Origin: Gonatopus flavifemur
Taxonomy: Eukaryota > Arthropoda > Insecta > Hymenoptera > Dryinidae
DNA length: 64,000 nt
Assembly (NCBI GenBank): GCA_018340375.1
Contig: JAFFJZ010000006.1
Span: 14,092,001-14,156,000, forward strand
Reading direction: 5' to 3'
The stretch's first letter is position 1, and the number at the start of each line of letters is the position of its first letter. The position numbers and the translations under genes are program-made. Below, in pieces: positions 35,690 to 47,608 of the stretch. Below the pieces are notes generated by a model. The model did not search any database and had not been told where the DNA came from. It was given only the letters and a program-made list of their open reading frames with translations.

Positions 35690-36290
35690 TGTGCATTCGA
35701 ATTCACTGATCATATTCCATCGAGGAGAAATTTCCTATCCAAACCGATTATATTTGAATAAGATCGAATAGGAAAATTCCTGGACAAAAATCTGATTCAA
35801 ACTGAGTGACGAGTTGATGAGTTCATTTTTGAAGCAGGGAATGAAGATGGAATATTGAGGAACAAAATAATGCTTCAAGAATATTTAGATGCTTCGAATC
35901 TTCCTTTTGAGGAAGAATACCACAATAAGTGGAGGGATGTGATTTGTGAAATTTGAAAGCTACAACAAGCACTGATCATGAAAACATAGAATATTTGTCC
36001 ACCATCGGGAAGTTTCAATCCAATATCCAAACGGAGGAAGAGGAATTTCCTCTTTTTATCGCTCACATTTGATGTAAAATGAAGTCTCACGAGTATTTTG
36101 AAAAAGAGATCATTCGATTCGGTGAAATTTCTCACTCGACAGAGCGGAATTCTCCATTGGAACAAATGCAAAGTGAAACCTCATTCGATTTCAAGCTCAC
36201 CAAGGGTTTTAGACCAGTTGAGAAGAAAAAAAAGATGAAGAACTGTTGAGTGAAGAAAAATTTGAGCTATATTCTCATAATGTGAATTAA
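35690..36290. other. Non-coding spacer ending in TTAA target site
   Basis: No gene recognised. TTCCTATTCAGTCTTATTC-like sequence at 35383 is inverted at about 35735-35770 (TATTTGAATAAGATCGAATAGG), a longer inverted repeat around the MITE at 35465. The TTAA at 36287-36290 is the left target-site copy of the next element. Confidence 0.45.
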
Positions 36291-37016
36291 GGGGGTCTTC
36301 TGGTCTGGAATTTTGAAAAAATTGATTTTTTTTGTGCATATTTTCAAAGTTTAAACCTTCAAGAATATGTCCTTGAAAGGATTTTTCGAAATTCCACTTA
36401 CAAACCCCTCTTACACTTGATATATGTTCAAAGGTTCCCAGGTAAAAATTGACCATGGGCGCTAGGTTGCCGCAAGGCTCACCAAGATGGGCCGAGCCTA
36501 GGCTACCAGGCATGGCGCAACTCTGAAATGATAACATCATTTCAACCTCAGCCCATTTGTTTCCACAATTAAGATCCAACACTGGAAACAGGGTTGTGAT
36601 AGCATATGCCGTCAATGGCAGACCATACAAAAATTTGTTCGCCAAGGATGAGCCAACGCTGTAGCAATCTTGCGGCAGGGTTGCGCCCATCTCATGCCAA
36701 TGGTCACTTTTATTTTTTATTGTAATTGAAAATAAAATAAAAAATCCATTCTATCATTTCGATTGAACGAAATGAATGTCGGAGAATTTCAACATGTAAT
36801 TTTTCTGATTAGTTTAAACTGATGAATGACGTAAATCTGGTGGTCCTGGCGTAGAAGTAGGCGGGTCTGGAAACAGATGAAGAATTATTTCTGTCATGGA
36901 ATCTTCAAAGGAGACTTATATATTGATTGAATGCTTGGTTCGCCACTCGCAGGAAACAAGCATCACTCTGGTGAGAGTTATTGTAATTTGCTGTTTGAGA
37001 AGGAAGTTTCACTCTT

Positions 37017-37126
37017 AGCCAAGCTATTACTCAAGTCGAGTCAAGCTAACGCCTAAACTGAGCGAGGCCATCGCCCAAGCTGAGCCAAGCTATTGCCCAA
37101 GCTGGACCAAGCTACGACCCATGCTT
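37017..37126 (+). repeat. 22-bp minisatellite, five units
   Basis: Five consecutive 22-bp units of the form AGCCAAGCTATTGCCCAAGC TG, starting at 37017. The third and fourth units are most alike and the outer ones more diverged. It lies inside the TTAA element, upstream of the transposase-tail fragment. Confidence 0.85.
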
Positions 37127-37694
37127 GGTGCAACATGAGAATCCATTGTCATTCAGAGTTGCCTAATGCTTGGAGCAGTGTCCCGCCAAGCCCTAGAGAG
37201 CCTCTGTTGAAAGCATGCTTTTTCCTTCAAGCAATATTGGTTGAAGGATGGGCCAAGCGTGGCGCAGCCAATGATCAATGATGGATCAACGAAGTCGATT
37301 TATGACTTCCCATATTGGTACAATGTTTAGACCATTGTCAACCATCCTTGTCCCTACATAGATTGCCCAGCTTTGGCTGGCAGCCTTGCGTCTAGCTGTA
37401 TTCCGTCGTCAGCATTGGCGGAGCCTGAAGATTTTTATATGGGTTGTTGTGACGTATGTTGTTAAAATCTGTTCATATTTAGGGTTCAGTTTAAGTCAAT
37501 TTCTGCCAATTTAATCCACCTCAGATAGCACACTAATCCTAAAAGTATTCGAAAAGAGTTCTCAAAACCTCTTGAGGAATTTTTTTCAAATCCTATTGAA
37601 GCAAGTGTGCTATATGGGAGTCTTCAACTAACGTGCACGGAAAAAAAAGATTTATGTAATTCAGCCAATGTCACATTTCTAACTTCAGGTTGTT

Positions 37695-37918
37695 TCATGT
37701 TGATAAGAACCGATCTGAATGTCATGGGAATAACAATTGGTCCAGGAGCTCATAAGTTCGCTGTTAAAGGTGACGACACCCGTATTGAGCGCTCTGACTT
37801 ACGAGCATCTGATGCTTCTAAAGAAGCTAGAACTGTTCGTTTAGCAGAAAGGACATCAGAAAATTCTTTTTTTGAAGTAGAAGAAGGCGTACTGTATGGA
37901 GCAGGAATCGCTGATTAA
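37695..37918 (+). pseudogene. Probable Kolobok-type transposase C-terminal fragment
   Basis: The plus-strand frame closing at the stop at 37916-37918 reads DLNVMGITIGPGAHKFAVK, then SDLRASDASKEARTVRLAE and ends EEGVLYGAGIAD. From memory, an I.IG..AH block, a charged KEAR(T/I).R helix and a YG.GI tail occur at the C terminus of Mutator-like transposases of Kolobok elements. The TTAA target duplication of the surrounding element supports that independently. The frame opens at an ATG at 37607, but residues before about 37695 look unrelated. Only about 75 residues of a normally several-hundred-residue enzyme remain. Confidence 0.55.
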
Positions 37919-38514
37919 GAATATGTAAGTATAACGTACCATTAGATGACTTGGGCTGCCTGAAACTTTGCTCGAATCTTCAAACGCGATTTTCTCGAAA
38001 CCATTTTTTTCAACACGGTTGACATGATATCTCAAGTTTTAATGAACCGATTGACTTGAAATTCGGTACGAACCTTCTCTGTACCTCCCTTTATCGTCCC
38101 TACCAGATCTATGTCGAAATTTTTCCTTTCACAATTTTTAAAAAATTCGGAAAAATGAAAAAACAGGTAAAAAACTGAATTTTTTGTTCACACAGTCGCC
38201 ATTTTGCGAAAAAAATTTTGTTTCTCTTCTTCGAGGTACGAACGATAACGACATCCTTACCGATTCAGAATCTCTCCGAGTTTTTTGTTTCAGATCACTA
38301 GAACGTCTGGAATCGTGTCAACCAGGGTGCACCATTTTTTTTCTACCCCCCCTCTTTTCCCTCCTGTAACTTTTGTGATTTTTAATTCTTTTGTATACTA
38401 TCAGAACATCAATGAATATCTGGGAACAAACAAATGGTGAAAATGTTGTTCCGTTTTCTTTTATCGCACTTGAAAAAACCTCTAAAATCTGTGCCTCTAG
38501 ACCAGAAAACCCCC

Positions 38515-40212
38515 TTAAAATCGTAAATAAAATGTAGAAGGATTATTCTTCCCTGTTGTGAAGGAATATACAAGAAAATGAAAATTAAAGCCGAGGTTCT
38601 CGTTCAATTACCGTGACGATGAACTTAGGCGGTTATAAGTCCACCTGATCCCCGCGCTAAAATCTCTCGACGGGAAGTTTCTTGGTGGAGGAGAGGTAGA
38701 GTTTCGAATCATTAAAAAATTCTAATCTGAATTCTGAAAAATTTCTTTCTGGTTTTTCATCGTAACGACGAAAAGCAACCGAGGTAGCAAATGAACTGGC
38801 AAACTCCAATTATGTGTCACTGATGGATAGGGAAATGATCGTATACGTAGAAAATGAAAACATTGACATCGCGTAGGACGACGTCAAGCCGATTACGCGG
38901 CACATCGACACCACGAACGAACGAACGGAGCTTTAATTGGAAACCATGGCATCCGGTCGGTCATACGTGAACATTCAGGATGATGCATTTTTAGTGTAAT
39001 TAGTCAACCAATTGGTGATGCCGGCAATCGGTGACCGCTATATCCGATCTCATATCGCTCCGTCCCGTAAACGAACGAGCGCAATGAGGGCTTTTTGGAT
39101 AACCCTCATTGACGTTTGACGTGTACGCACATACGACTTCGTTCAACGATTGCAGGTTATCAATATTGTCGATGCAGAATATTTAACGTCGTGAATCGTG
39201 AAATATCCACTTTTCAGTTTCGCTCTGTCTATGCGCAATTAATATGAATACTCGTATTACACTGATTCTGCCCGAGCAAAGAGAACCTGACAATACTCCG
39301 AGGTTTATCGCTAGCCCGCTAGCCCGCTAGTCTGCACCCCTCCCCTCACCCCTCTGTCTCAGGTTTTATCCAGTCCACGGCTACTCACGGTCGGAGTTGA
39401 TCCCCTTGAGTATTGTTATGCTAAAACGTTTTCTCTGAGGGGCGAGAGAGGATGGCGATGATGGCGACGCTGGATAGGACAAAGGGAACGAGGGACCTGG
39501 GATAAAAAGAGGGGAAAAACGAGGAAAGTAAAGGAATGAGAGAAGGTAGTAAGCAGAGCGCTGAGAGTAAAACAACGAGTATAAAATGGTTTACGGAAAA
39601 GAGGACTCGGGTCCGTTTTCTGCGGTCACAAAGCACGAAATACCCAACTCACCGTCAGCTCTCCGTGGTTTAGCTTTGTTGTTGGCGATATAACGCCTCG
39701 AAAATCATATATGTGCCTCTCGCGAGCGCGCGATATATATGCGGCTGACTGTTCGTGTAAATAAAACGTGTAAAGTTTAATAGGCGTGGTTACGGCTACC
39801 TGCGTCCACGCTTCTCGTTAAATGTGTGTTATTTGAAATAGTTTGAAGGGAAATATCAGGGGGATTTTTGATTCATCGTGTGTAATCTTACGAGGATAAT
39901 CAAGTCCGCGTATACGCTGTTGGGGTGTTGACGTGGACGTGACAATAATGGTAAATATATTATGAACAGCTTTTTTATCGTATCCACGCCAAGCGGAGAG
40001 TTGGTCAAACTCTTCTCGGTGCTTCTCCATTCAATTTTTGCGAGATTTTTGTTTTATTTGAAATGGAATTAGGTGCAGCGCTTTGATGAGCAAAATCACA
40101 TTGCTGTGAGGACAATCAATTTGCTATCACAGCAATCTTTTTAGCTATAACAGATGTGGCAACAAAAGATGTTGAGTTGTACACCAAAATTTGTTTGCCA
40201 TTCTGTATATAA
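38515..40212. other. Quiet non-coding region
   Basis: No gene recognised. It contains a short direct repeat GCTAGCCCGCTAGCCCGCTAG (about 39311), a C-rich tract after it, and CG-containing stretches (38860-39130) that are less AT-rich than the element-rich parts. It is compatible with intronic or regulatory DNA of an unseen host gene. Confidence 0.4.
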
Positions 40213-41083
40213 TACATTGTAAAAAAATGACTGGAAATTTCCAGTGCTAATACATGTACAGAGATTTTGTGAGTACGGTACTGAAAATTCACCAAGCGTA
40301 ATTGAAAATTCAGTCCTTGTACTGGAATTTTCAAGTCTGGGATTGTGTACTGAAATTTTGTCACGATTTCGCGAAAAATTCACTGGCTCTTACTACAATT
40401 TTACAGTTCTTGTGCACCAGAAAAAAGTATCCCCTCAATAAGGACTTGGAACAAATTTCGAATTTGGAAAAAAAATAACCTGATCGTTGGTGTACTGGAA
40501 TTATACAGGTTTTGAACTGCAATTTTCAGGTTGTGTGATGGAATCCTCCAGTTATGCTGGAATTTAATCACTGTTGCAATGAAATTTTCCACTTCTATTG
40601 GACTTCGTAATTTCTGGCAGGAAAAATCTCAAGTCTTCATATTAAAAATTTCTTGATTGAGATTTTGAATGATAATTGTAATTGAAGCAAATAAAATTCA
40701 TATATAAAGTTTTTCGAAGACTTATTCCTTTGTGTATTCCAGATATGAAGCATACGTAGTAACTCAAGCTGGCCATCCAACATGTCGCGCTATAACTCGT
40801 CGGTTAGGTCTTAGGTTTCAGTTGGTGGGCAAGTAGGAAAGTGTAGGTTCAAATCCCGTTAGGTAGACACTACTTTCCATCCATCCACATGGTCAACGAT
40901 CAAGTTTCTCAATCATCTTGAAACACAAGAACCGTGCAAAATCACTTTGTGTGAATAATGTTTTTTCAATCTTCAGTTTCCATGTCCTGGAAAAGTCCAG
41001 TTCGTGTACTGAGAAATTCCAATAGCGAGGCTCAGAAAATTTCCAGTTTTGGTGCTGAAATTCCATAATATTTCAGGGTGTCT
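40213..41083 (+). repeat. GTACTGGAATTT-rich element, uninterrupted copy
   Basis: Starts CATTGTAAAAAAATGACTGG and contains many GTACTGGAA/AATTTTCAG words. It aligns along almost its whole length, inverted, with 57470-60625. It lacks both insertions present in that copy, so it preserves the empty sites (around 40412-40422 for the mariner and around 40754 for the 909-bp element). It ends abruptly near 41083, where the other copy continues. A tRNA-like segment lies inside. No protein-coding content. Confidence 0.8.
40785..40872 (+). repeat. tRNA-like Pol III A/B-box segment
   Basis: GCTATAACTCGTCGGTTAGG resembles an A box and GTAGGTTCAAATCCCG a B box about 55 bp later. The corresponding minus-strand segment at 57866-57780 has TAGCTCATCGTTTAGG and the identical B box. 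T-stem pairing is weak, so this is probably a tRNA-derived component of the repeat, not a tRNA gene. Confidence 0.5.
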
Positions 41084-41799
41084 AGCAAAATCTGATTTTG
41101 GAATTCCTGACCAATTTCCGACCTTTTCCAAGGATTTTTTTGGAAAATCAATTTCAATTAACATTTTTGATGCACTGAAAAAAGAAGTTGGGTCTCACAA
41201 CTGTCTTCTCGTGATTGTGACGATATTTTATGGTTCCCAAGCCCAAACTATCCAGTTAGTGATCGCAGCTATACGGTATTGGTGTGATACTCAAACCAGT
41301 GTTGATGTGAAGAACCATAAAGGATAGTGAATAGAACTGCAAAATAGATAGTTTAGGCAACTAAACGGATATTTAACGTACGGATACTTATCGTTAACCC
41401 CTCGACAGATACGAACTGTCTTTGTAATTGACTTTCGTTCCAAAATAGGTACGGACAGAAATGCATTCTCATTCCAAGTTTGTGTATCTGGATTTTTGAG
41501 ATCGCTAATTACGAAGTTGAAATCATAAATGAGAAATTCAGGATGATGGTTTCATTATTTCAACCCACATAAGTGTCATTGTCAGTCAGGTTGAACTGTC
41601 ACCAAAAATATTTGTATTCCTAAGAAATCATTCAGTAATCTGGGGTGAAAGGATTTTTGAATCCAAAATGAATTTTACTTCAATTGCAAATATAATAATC
41701 ACAGAGATGAATAAATGTTTTCAACTTTCTGGCTCTCCTTCTTGAAAATGTCTGAAATATAACACCGTTGTGATAAAATGTGAATATAACAAATTGCAG
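41084..41799. other. Non-coding spacer
   Basis: No gene or element recognised. Confidence 0.4.
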
Positions 41800-41951
41800 C
41801 CTTAGACTGGCCATCCATAGACCGAAATTCATTCCGGCGGAATAACTGGTTTTTTTTAGAGCGATGTATGAGAAATCCACAAAAGATTGTGTATTGGTTC
41901 AATTTTTATTCCAGCGGAACGTATTCCGGTCCATGGGAGGCCAGCCTAAGG
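41800..41951. mobile_element. 152-bp MITE, CCTTAGACTGGCC ends
   Basis: The left arm CCTTAGACTGGCCATCCATA is the imperfect inverse of right-arm TCCATGGGAGGCCAGCCTAAGG, and pairing extends through GAATTCATTCCGGCGGAATA-type sequence inside. Both ends are well defined. No coding capacity and no clear target duplication. Confidence 0.82.
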
Positions 41952-43218
41952 AATTTCCAGAGGATTTTTAGGAAATTTTAGTAAGTTACTATCCACGACG
42001 CAATTGGGTCTCCGGATTTTCTTCCGTTAAAATATATCACATTATTCTTTTCATTGATTAATTTATTTGATAGAATTAAAAAATTAATCTTATGGAATGA
42101 CGGTGTAATCGTAATGTAACAAAATAATCAGCGAATAAACATATATCTCGAAAATGGAATGAAATGAAAGAAATGATTCATTATTGATTTAGAATGTTCG
42201 TATTATTTTAGTGAAGAAAAAAGGTATAACTAAGAAATTATTTATTTGATGCTTTGATTGACTTATAAATGGCAGAATATTTAAACGAGGTGAATGATTA
42301 GAATGTTTAGGTTTAAAATAATGAGAAAATTCAAACTTGCCTTCAAAAATTGATTAAAATTTCTCTAAACCCTATTCGGTTAGTTTAATTCCTCCCCACT
42401 TGTCCATGATTGGTTACTCACTGATATTTCGAATGTACCACAGCTTCGATAGATGGAATATGAAGTTAGTCAATGCAAACGTACGTATCTATGCAACAAC
42501 GAACCATATAGCTGTCACCCTTATATCAAGGTATTGGTCTGAACACTATTCAAATTCTTGCGTCGACAACTAAACGTATACCCGCAGTTACAGTATGGCA
42601 TAGTTGTGACAATTAAATACAAGGATTTTGCTGGTAGCTGAAACGGTTGGTCCTCATCACTAGATTTATAGGTGGTGGAAGCATTCGGATAGGTATTGCA
42701 AGAAGAAGACTTTCACAATACTTTGTATAGTTGCAACACCCGTACCGTTTTTTTCCGCGTGGCACAAGCCAATCTATTAAGAAAAATGAATTCGAAGTTG
42801 AATATTCAAATATTGATCATTTTTAATAGACATGTTTTCAATCAATAATTCGAATCGTTCATATCCAACTTGGCTCCATTTAATTATAATGCATTTTAAA
42901 AATCAAATCAAGTATATTAAGTACACTTTAGAGAAGTCAGAAACAGACTATTTCACGAACATTTGGGAACTCTTTCGAAAATTCTTGGGACAGTCGCAAG
43001 ACCTCTGACAGACTAATTCCTATTACAAATTGTGAAATTTCTGATTAAATATCATTGAATTCCATTGAAACCTATTCATTTTCCCATTCGTCAATGAGAC
43101 TTTATAGATTATTTGTAACAAGGGCCGTGAAATAGGATTTCTTGAGTTGTGTAAGGTTTCTGGAATCCTATAAGAATTCAAAACGAATTTTTTTTCGAGG
43201 ATTCTTCAGTGACACCTA
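41952..43218. other. Non-coding spacer
   Basis: AT-rich with no recognised gene. 42895-43200 includes several GAATTC-type words like those at 30-33 kb. Confidence 0.4.
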
Positions 43219-43499
43219 CACTGAGAGAAGAGCGATTCGGAGGTTCAGTGAATAGTATTATATTTGATCGATAAATCTGAATATAACTGAACTTTCAGCG
43301 ACGTTTCACGAAATTTCAAGAAACATTATTGAAATTTTGCTTTACATTACTCAGTGTTCTACAATCGTTATTATATAATACAGAATTCACGACCAAATTC
43401 GCTGTGGGTCACTCAATTCCTAAACGTCTAGTAATATTCAGATTTATCGATCAAATATAATACTATTTACTGGACCTCCAAATCGCTCTTCTCTCAGTG
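43219..43499. mobile_element. 281-bp MITE, CACTGAGAGAAGAGCG ends, TA flanked
   Basis: The left arm CACTGAGAGAAGAGCGATTC and the right arm GAATCG-type sequence ending CTTCTCTCAGTG pair for about 65 bp through ATAGTATTATATTTGATCGA. TA flanks both sides (43217-43218 and 43500-43501). The loop is unpaired. Ends match the CACTGAG class seen at 4412, 51842 and 51924. Confidence 0.9.
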
Positions 43500-43528
43500 T
43501 AGCTGGAGAAATTATTCTGAATATTGAA

Positions 43529-44514
43529 GGGGTTATATACAGTTACACGGAGAAGAAGGTATCTTAAAAAGTACCATAATTTATGGATTTTCTGCGCTGG
43601 TCTGACCGAGTCTAAATATTTACCTGAAAAAACCTCTAAAAGTACCATAATGTCTTGGACTTTTATACGAAAGGTGCCATACTTATTTCAAAAAGTCCAA
43701 GAAATTATGGTACTTTTAGAGATTCATGCAAGTGAATATTCCGACTCGGGTCAGACCAGCGCTGAAAATCCATAAATTATGGTATTTTTCAAGATATCTG
43801 TTTTCTCAGTGTAGAAGGCCGCAAAGAAGCGAATTTTCCAGAATTTTTTCTGAGAAAACTTTGAAATTTATTGATCTAAAAATTTGTACACATATTATGT
43901 TATCTTTTAACTGTATTTTAAGACTTAGGATGAGTAAAAATATTCATTTGGGAAGGAGCTACAGCTGATCTCCGGAAGCTCCTCTCAAAAAAGACGTTTT
44001 GCGGTGACCACTACATCTATGAACTGGATCCTCTAAAATTAGAAAATCAAACAGATTTCGTTAAAGTAATGTTAAATCTAGTGATTAATCGAAGGGATAA
44101 GCAAAATAGATTTTTTTCTGACAAAATGGCGGTTTCTCAACAAAAAAAAATCGATTTTTGACCAAAATTTCGGCCTTGAATTGTTTATAAGAAAAAAAAA
44201 ATATTTATCGGTGAGAAAAAATCTTCGATTAATTACTAAAAAATATATTTAAGAAGCTCGTGTTGAAATTTGAGACTAATCGGTTGAGCCGTTTCCGAGT
44301 AATATTGGTCACCGACTGTGGAAACACAGTTTGGAGGAAAACGCATTCAAAGTTTCAAAAGCACTTGACATAGAGTTGAAAAATTTTCAAAACATCCGTG
44401 TAACTTGGACAATAATCGCCAAATTGACTCGAAATTTTCTTAAATGTATGTACATTACGAAAATGAAATGAAAAAAACATCGATGTTTTGAAAATTTCAA
44501 CTGTATATAACCCC
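43529..44514. mobile_element. TTAA-type TIR element interrupted by a MITE
   Basis: The left end GGGGTTATATACAGTT is inverted at the right end (CAACTGTATATAACCCC). The right flank is TTAA; the left flank reads TTGAA/TGAA, consistent with a mutated TTAA. After removing the 266-bp MITE at 43546-43811 the left end continues naturally, as the right end predicts. The body is AT-rich with TTCGGCC and AAAATGGCGG words but no frame. Its ends differ from those of 36291-38514, so it is a separate TTAA-type family. Confidence 0.65.
43546..43811. mobile_element. 266-bp palindromic MITE, sister of 4412-4676
   Basis: Ends CACGGAGAAGAAGGTATCTT and AAGATATCTGTTTTCTCAGTG, with TA on both sides (43544-43545 and 43812-43813). 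Internally identical in plan to 4412-4676 but inverted: ACCATAATTTATGGATTTTC, GGTCTGACC and GTCCAAGA blocks. It sits 16 bp inside the end of the TTAA-type element, so it inserted later. Confidence 0.92.
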
Positions 44515-46459
44515 TTAATATAATCAATATTCAATATAATCAATTATTCGTCGATGGGGAAAACTTTTCCAAGTTCAAAAATTCTGCACACACAAAAATA
44601 AAAATGTAATTGAAAATTTCCCGTGATTTTTTTCATTTCCTGACGTTTTCCCGACTCTTCCCGACGAAAGTACAATTCCTGACTAATTCCCGACTTCCCC
44701 GGAATTCTCGATACCGAGACGAGACTTGCAAAGTATCGTCGAGAATCTCGTCCCTAGCTACAGCAAAAAGGGACCTAGGAGAATTATATCTCGTTATCAC
44801 AACGAATTTCTCTCCACTCCGTTTGTTACGAGTTGAATTTGAGATGATTACATGAACATGGATGCAGGTTCAAATCCCTTCAGGTGGAATATAATTCGAG
44901 TGAACGTAATTTCGTTCCCTGGATGAGAATTTTGAATTCCGGTGAGAATCGCAATGATAATTCGAACGAAACACACAAATAGAAAAGATCAGCGATCAAT
45001 GATTCTACGAGGTCTATGGATACGAGGGTAGGAGCTATAGGGACGCTCCGATTTTTCCCTGACCATTCCTCATAAAACAAAATAAATGTCGACACACATA
45101 GGTGTAGATAAATTGTAATTCTTTATCTCATTTTTCCAATTGACTGAACGTACACAGCAATGATATTTCGAGACCCTATACCCTTCTTCCAACACCATGA
45201 TTTCTACTCGTATCTGTCAGCTATCGTTATCGTCCACACAGAAACCTGTCAAGCCCGTCAGATGTGAAAATACACTGAAACGATACAAAAGCCTGGGCCG
45301 ACGTTCAGAATTCATACGATGTAACACTCATACGAATACCTCGCGTGACGTGGAAAATGTATGAATCTAGAGAACGTCAATGCGGATATAAAAAAAGAAT
45401 GATATTTTCTTCCTGAGAACACATTATTTTCACCATAAAATAAACATTGAGAGATTATAAATTTTTACACTCGAAGCGTCTATATAAAAATCTTATATCC
45501 TCGATACGATAACAGTCGGTATCCGTTCAAAGCAAAACGAAATCACATAGGGAGAGAGAGAGGAATATTTGATGTGTAAAGCAGCAACATTCCGAGTCGA
45601 TACAAAGCGCTTCGTGTTTTGGCTTATTAAATCTTGTGGTCAGAAATTCTGACTGTTGGCCAACAATACACTCTCGCACACAACTCCAGACCCTTCATAT
45701 TTTCTACCCTTATTCCAGTATTCTCACTTTCTCGTGAACACTCGTAATTTTATGACGATTATCCGCATATAATTCCAACAGGGGCTTACGTGTGGCAAAC
45801 GTACGTTAATTATAGGACTGACTTTAATTTCGGACGGTCACGATGATTAAAATAAGCCCGCACTACTGTTATTGCGATTCACAAACGTGACTTATTTCTT
45901 GCACGGCAAAGCAGAAACCGTCCAAAAATACGAGGACACGAAATTGCCGTTTATTAATTCGTGATTTCATGTTTTTGAAACTTCGATTTGATTTCTCCGT
46001 CATATCAAAAATTGAAAATCAAGACAAGAGTCATAGACATAGTCTCGTCGTGTGACACAACAACGCGCGGTTGTCATGCACGAGAATATTTTCGTGATAA
46101 CAAAAGTTTGAAGAGGATAACACGAAAGTGGTAGTAGTTGTAATTTCAGAACTATAGTATCGGTATTGGTGGTGAAAAAGAAAGGAACAAAAAAAGAGGT
46201 AGAACAAAAGAGATGGGATTGGAGAATCTCTTTTTCTCTTCGTATTCAATTTGCATTCAAATATCCACCGTAAGCTACGGAGTAAGGTTTCTCTTTCCCT
46301 CTTTGAGGTGGTAGAAGAAAACTCTACTCACTCGGGTTCATTTTCTTTAAACGATAAGTAAAACGACGATGAGTAAAAATTCAACTCAAATTCAAATTTA
46401 CAAAAGGCTCTTTGCGAACGAATATAGGATATTCGAACGTATCGTCTTGAGAGGGATTT

Positions 46460-46488
46460 GAGAGAGAGAGAAAGAGAGAGAGGGGGAG
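46460..46488. repeat. (GA)n-type purine microsatellite
   Basis: About 29 bp of GAGAGA with one AAA interruption, ending in GGGGG. Confidence 0.85.
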
Positions 46489-47585
46489 ATTATAATTTAT
46501 ATAGATTATGAGGGACGCTTAACGTTAACTTGTTGATATCTATGAGTGGAATTAGTCGTGCGAGGTGCCTTCGTATAATCTGGGATTTATTATATAGAGG
46601 TTGCAAGTAGAAACTGATAGTCACAGTCAGACTCTGGCAATTAATCTCCCTGGAGAACATTTTGCCACGAGGTATATCTCTACCACTTGTATCGTGATAA
46701 AGTGAACTTCTCGCGCTTCTGGAAATTAGTTAAAAGCACTACGTTGAGCCTCAACATACTGGGATTGGTGTTAAGATCTCATTCTTAAGAGACCTTTCGT
46801 AAGTGGATTCGTTTCTAATTGCAAGTTTAATGGGGTCGGATTCGAATATCCGAAAAGAGAGAATATCCCCTTGAATATTATATTGTCAAAGCTTAGGCCT
46901 GATTCGAAATTCAATTCGACTTTACTGTACAATGCTGATAATTCGAATCTTTGTTTATTGAAAATTAAGGATAAACGTCTGGTATCTTGAAATGTGCTTC
47001 ATTTCCTAGAAGGTATAGACAGAAATAACATTTTCCTGGGATTTACATCAACCCGTTGTAATTTCAACACTATCGGTTCCCTTTGCATCTACAGTTGTTG
47101 AATTTATAGCAGTTGTTTCCCCCTAGGACACTTTCCTCAGCGATCAGTCGTTCATTTTTATGTGAGTTTTGTGGTCACCGTAACGTCACGTGAATTCAAA
47201 TGTATTCCTCGCGACTTTACAAAAGTGAACCTTCCACGTCAAATTTGAAGTCATAAAAAATGAGTTGAAACTTCGAATCCTTTTATTTCCTCGGTATTTC
47301 GTTCTGTATCGTAACACTTTACTTTGGAAACTTCCAAGGATCTTTGTGAAAACTTGAAAAACCATTTGTAAAACTTTGACGAATATTGTACAGTTGGTTA
47401 CATGAATCTACCAGATGAATCAGAGAAACCGACAGCATTGTGCGCTACGAATATCCGTATATATGCATATAAATTCATACGAACGCGTATATACAAATGT
47501 ATATCTAGCGCTCGACTGACCGGCTGGTTAGTCAACTGGGCGTCGAACCGTGAAATTACTCTCCAATCCCTGTACTCCTGTACGT

Positions 47586-47608
47586 CCCATTCCATTCCAT
47601 TCCATTCG
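47586..47608 (+). repeat. (CCATT)n pentamer run
   Basis: Four consecutive CCATT units, the last running into CGTT. Confidence 0.85.

Larger units (their letters stand above)
36291..38514 (+). mobile_element. TTAA-flanked TIR element, Kolobok-like relic
   Basis: Starts GGGGGTCTTCTGGTCTGGA and ends TCTAGACCAGAAAACCCCC, inverted ends of about 19 bp, with TTAA directly outside both (36287-36290 and 38515-38518). TTAA duplications are known for piggyBac and Kolobok elements. Inside are a 22-bp minisatellite and a plus-strand protein fragment resembling the C-terminal tail of Kolobok/Mutator-like transposases (37695-37918). Most of a transposase is missing, so this copy is internally deleted and rearranged. 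A minus-strand frame of 169 codons at 36690-36181 crosses the left boundary and is not considered real. Confidence 0.78.

Noticed and set aside
36181..36690. Minus-strand open frame of 169 codons
   Set aside because: It crosses the left TTAA boundary of the 36291-38514 element, has no recognised domain, and its first half overlaps GC-richer repeat-like sequence; probably open by chance.
40081..40133. Hairpin ATTGCTGTGA...TCACAGCAAT with a TATCACAGC seed like the insect miR-2 family
   Set aside because: The stem is only about ten base pairs, the sequence after the seed does not match the known mature miRNA, and the arrangement is inconsistent with a pre-miRNA.
44840..44880. B-box-like GCAGGTTCAAATCCC suggesting a tRNA
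   Set aside because: No A box at suitable distance and no acceptor or T-stem pairing.
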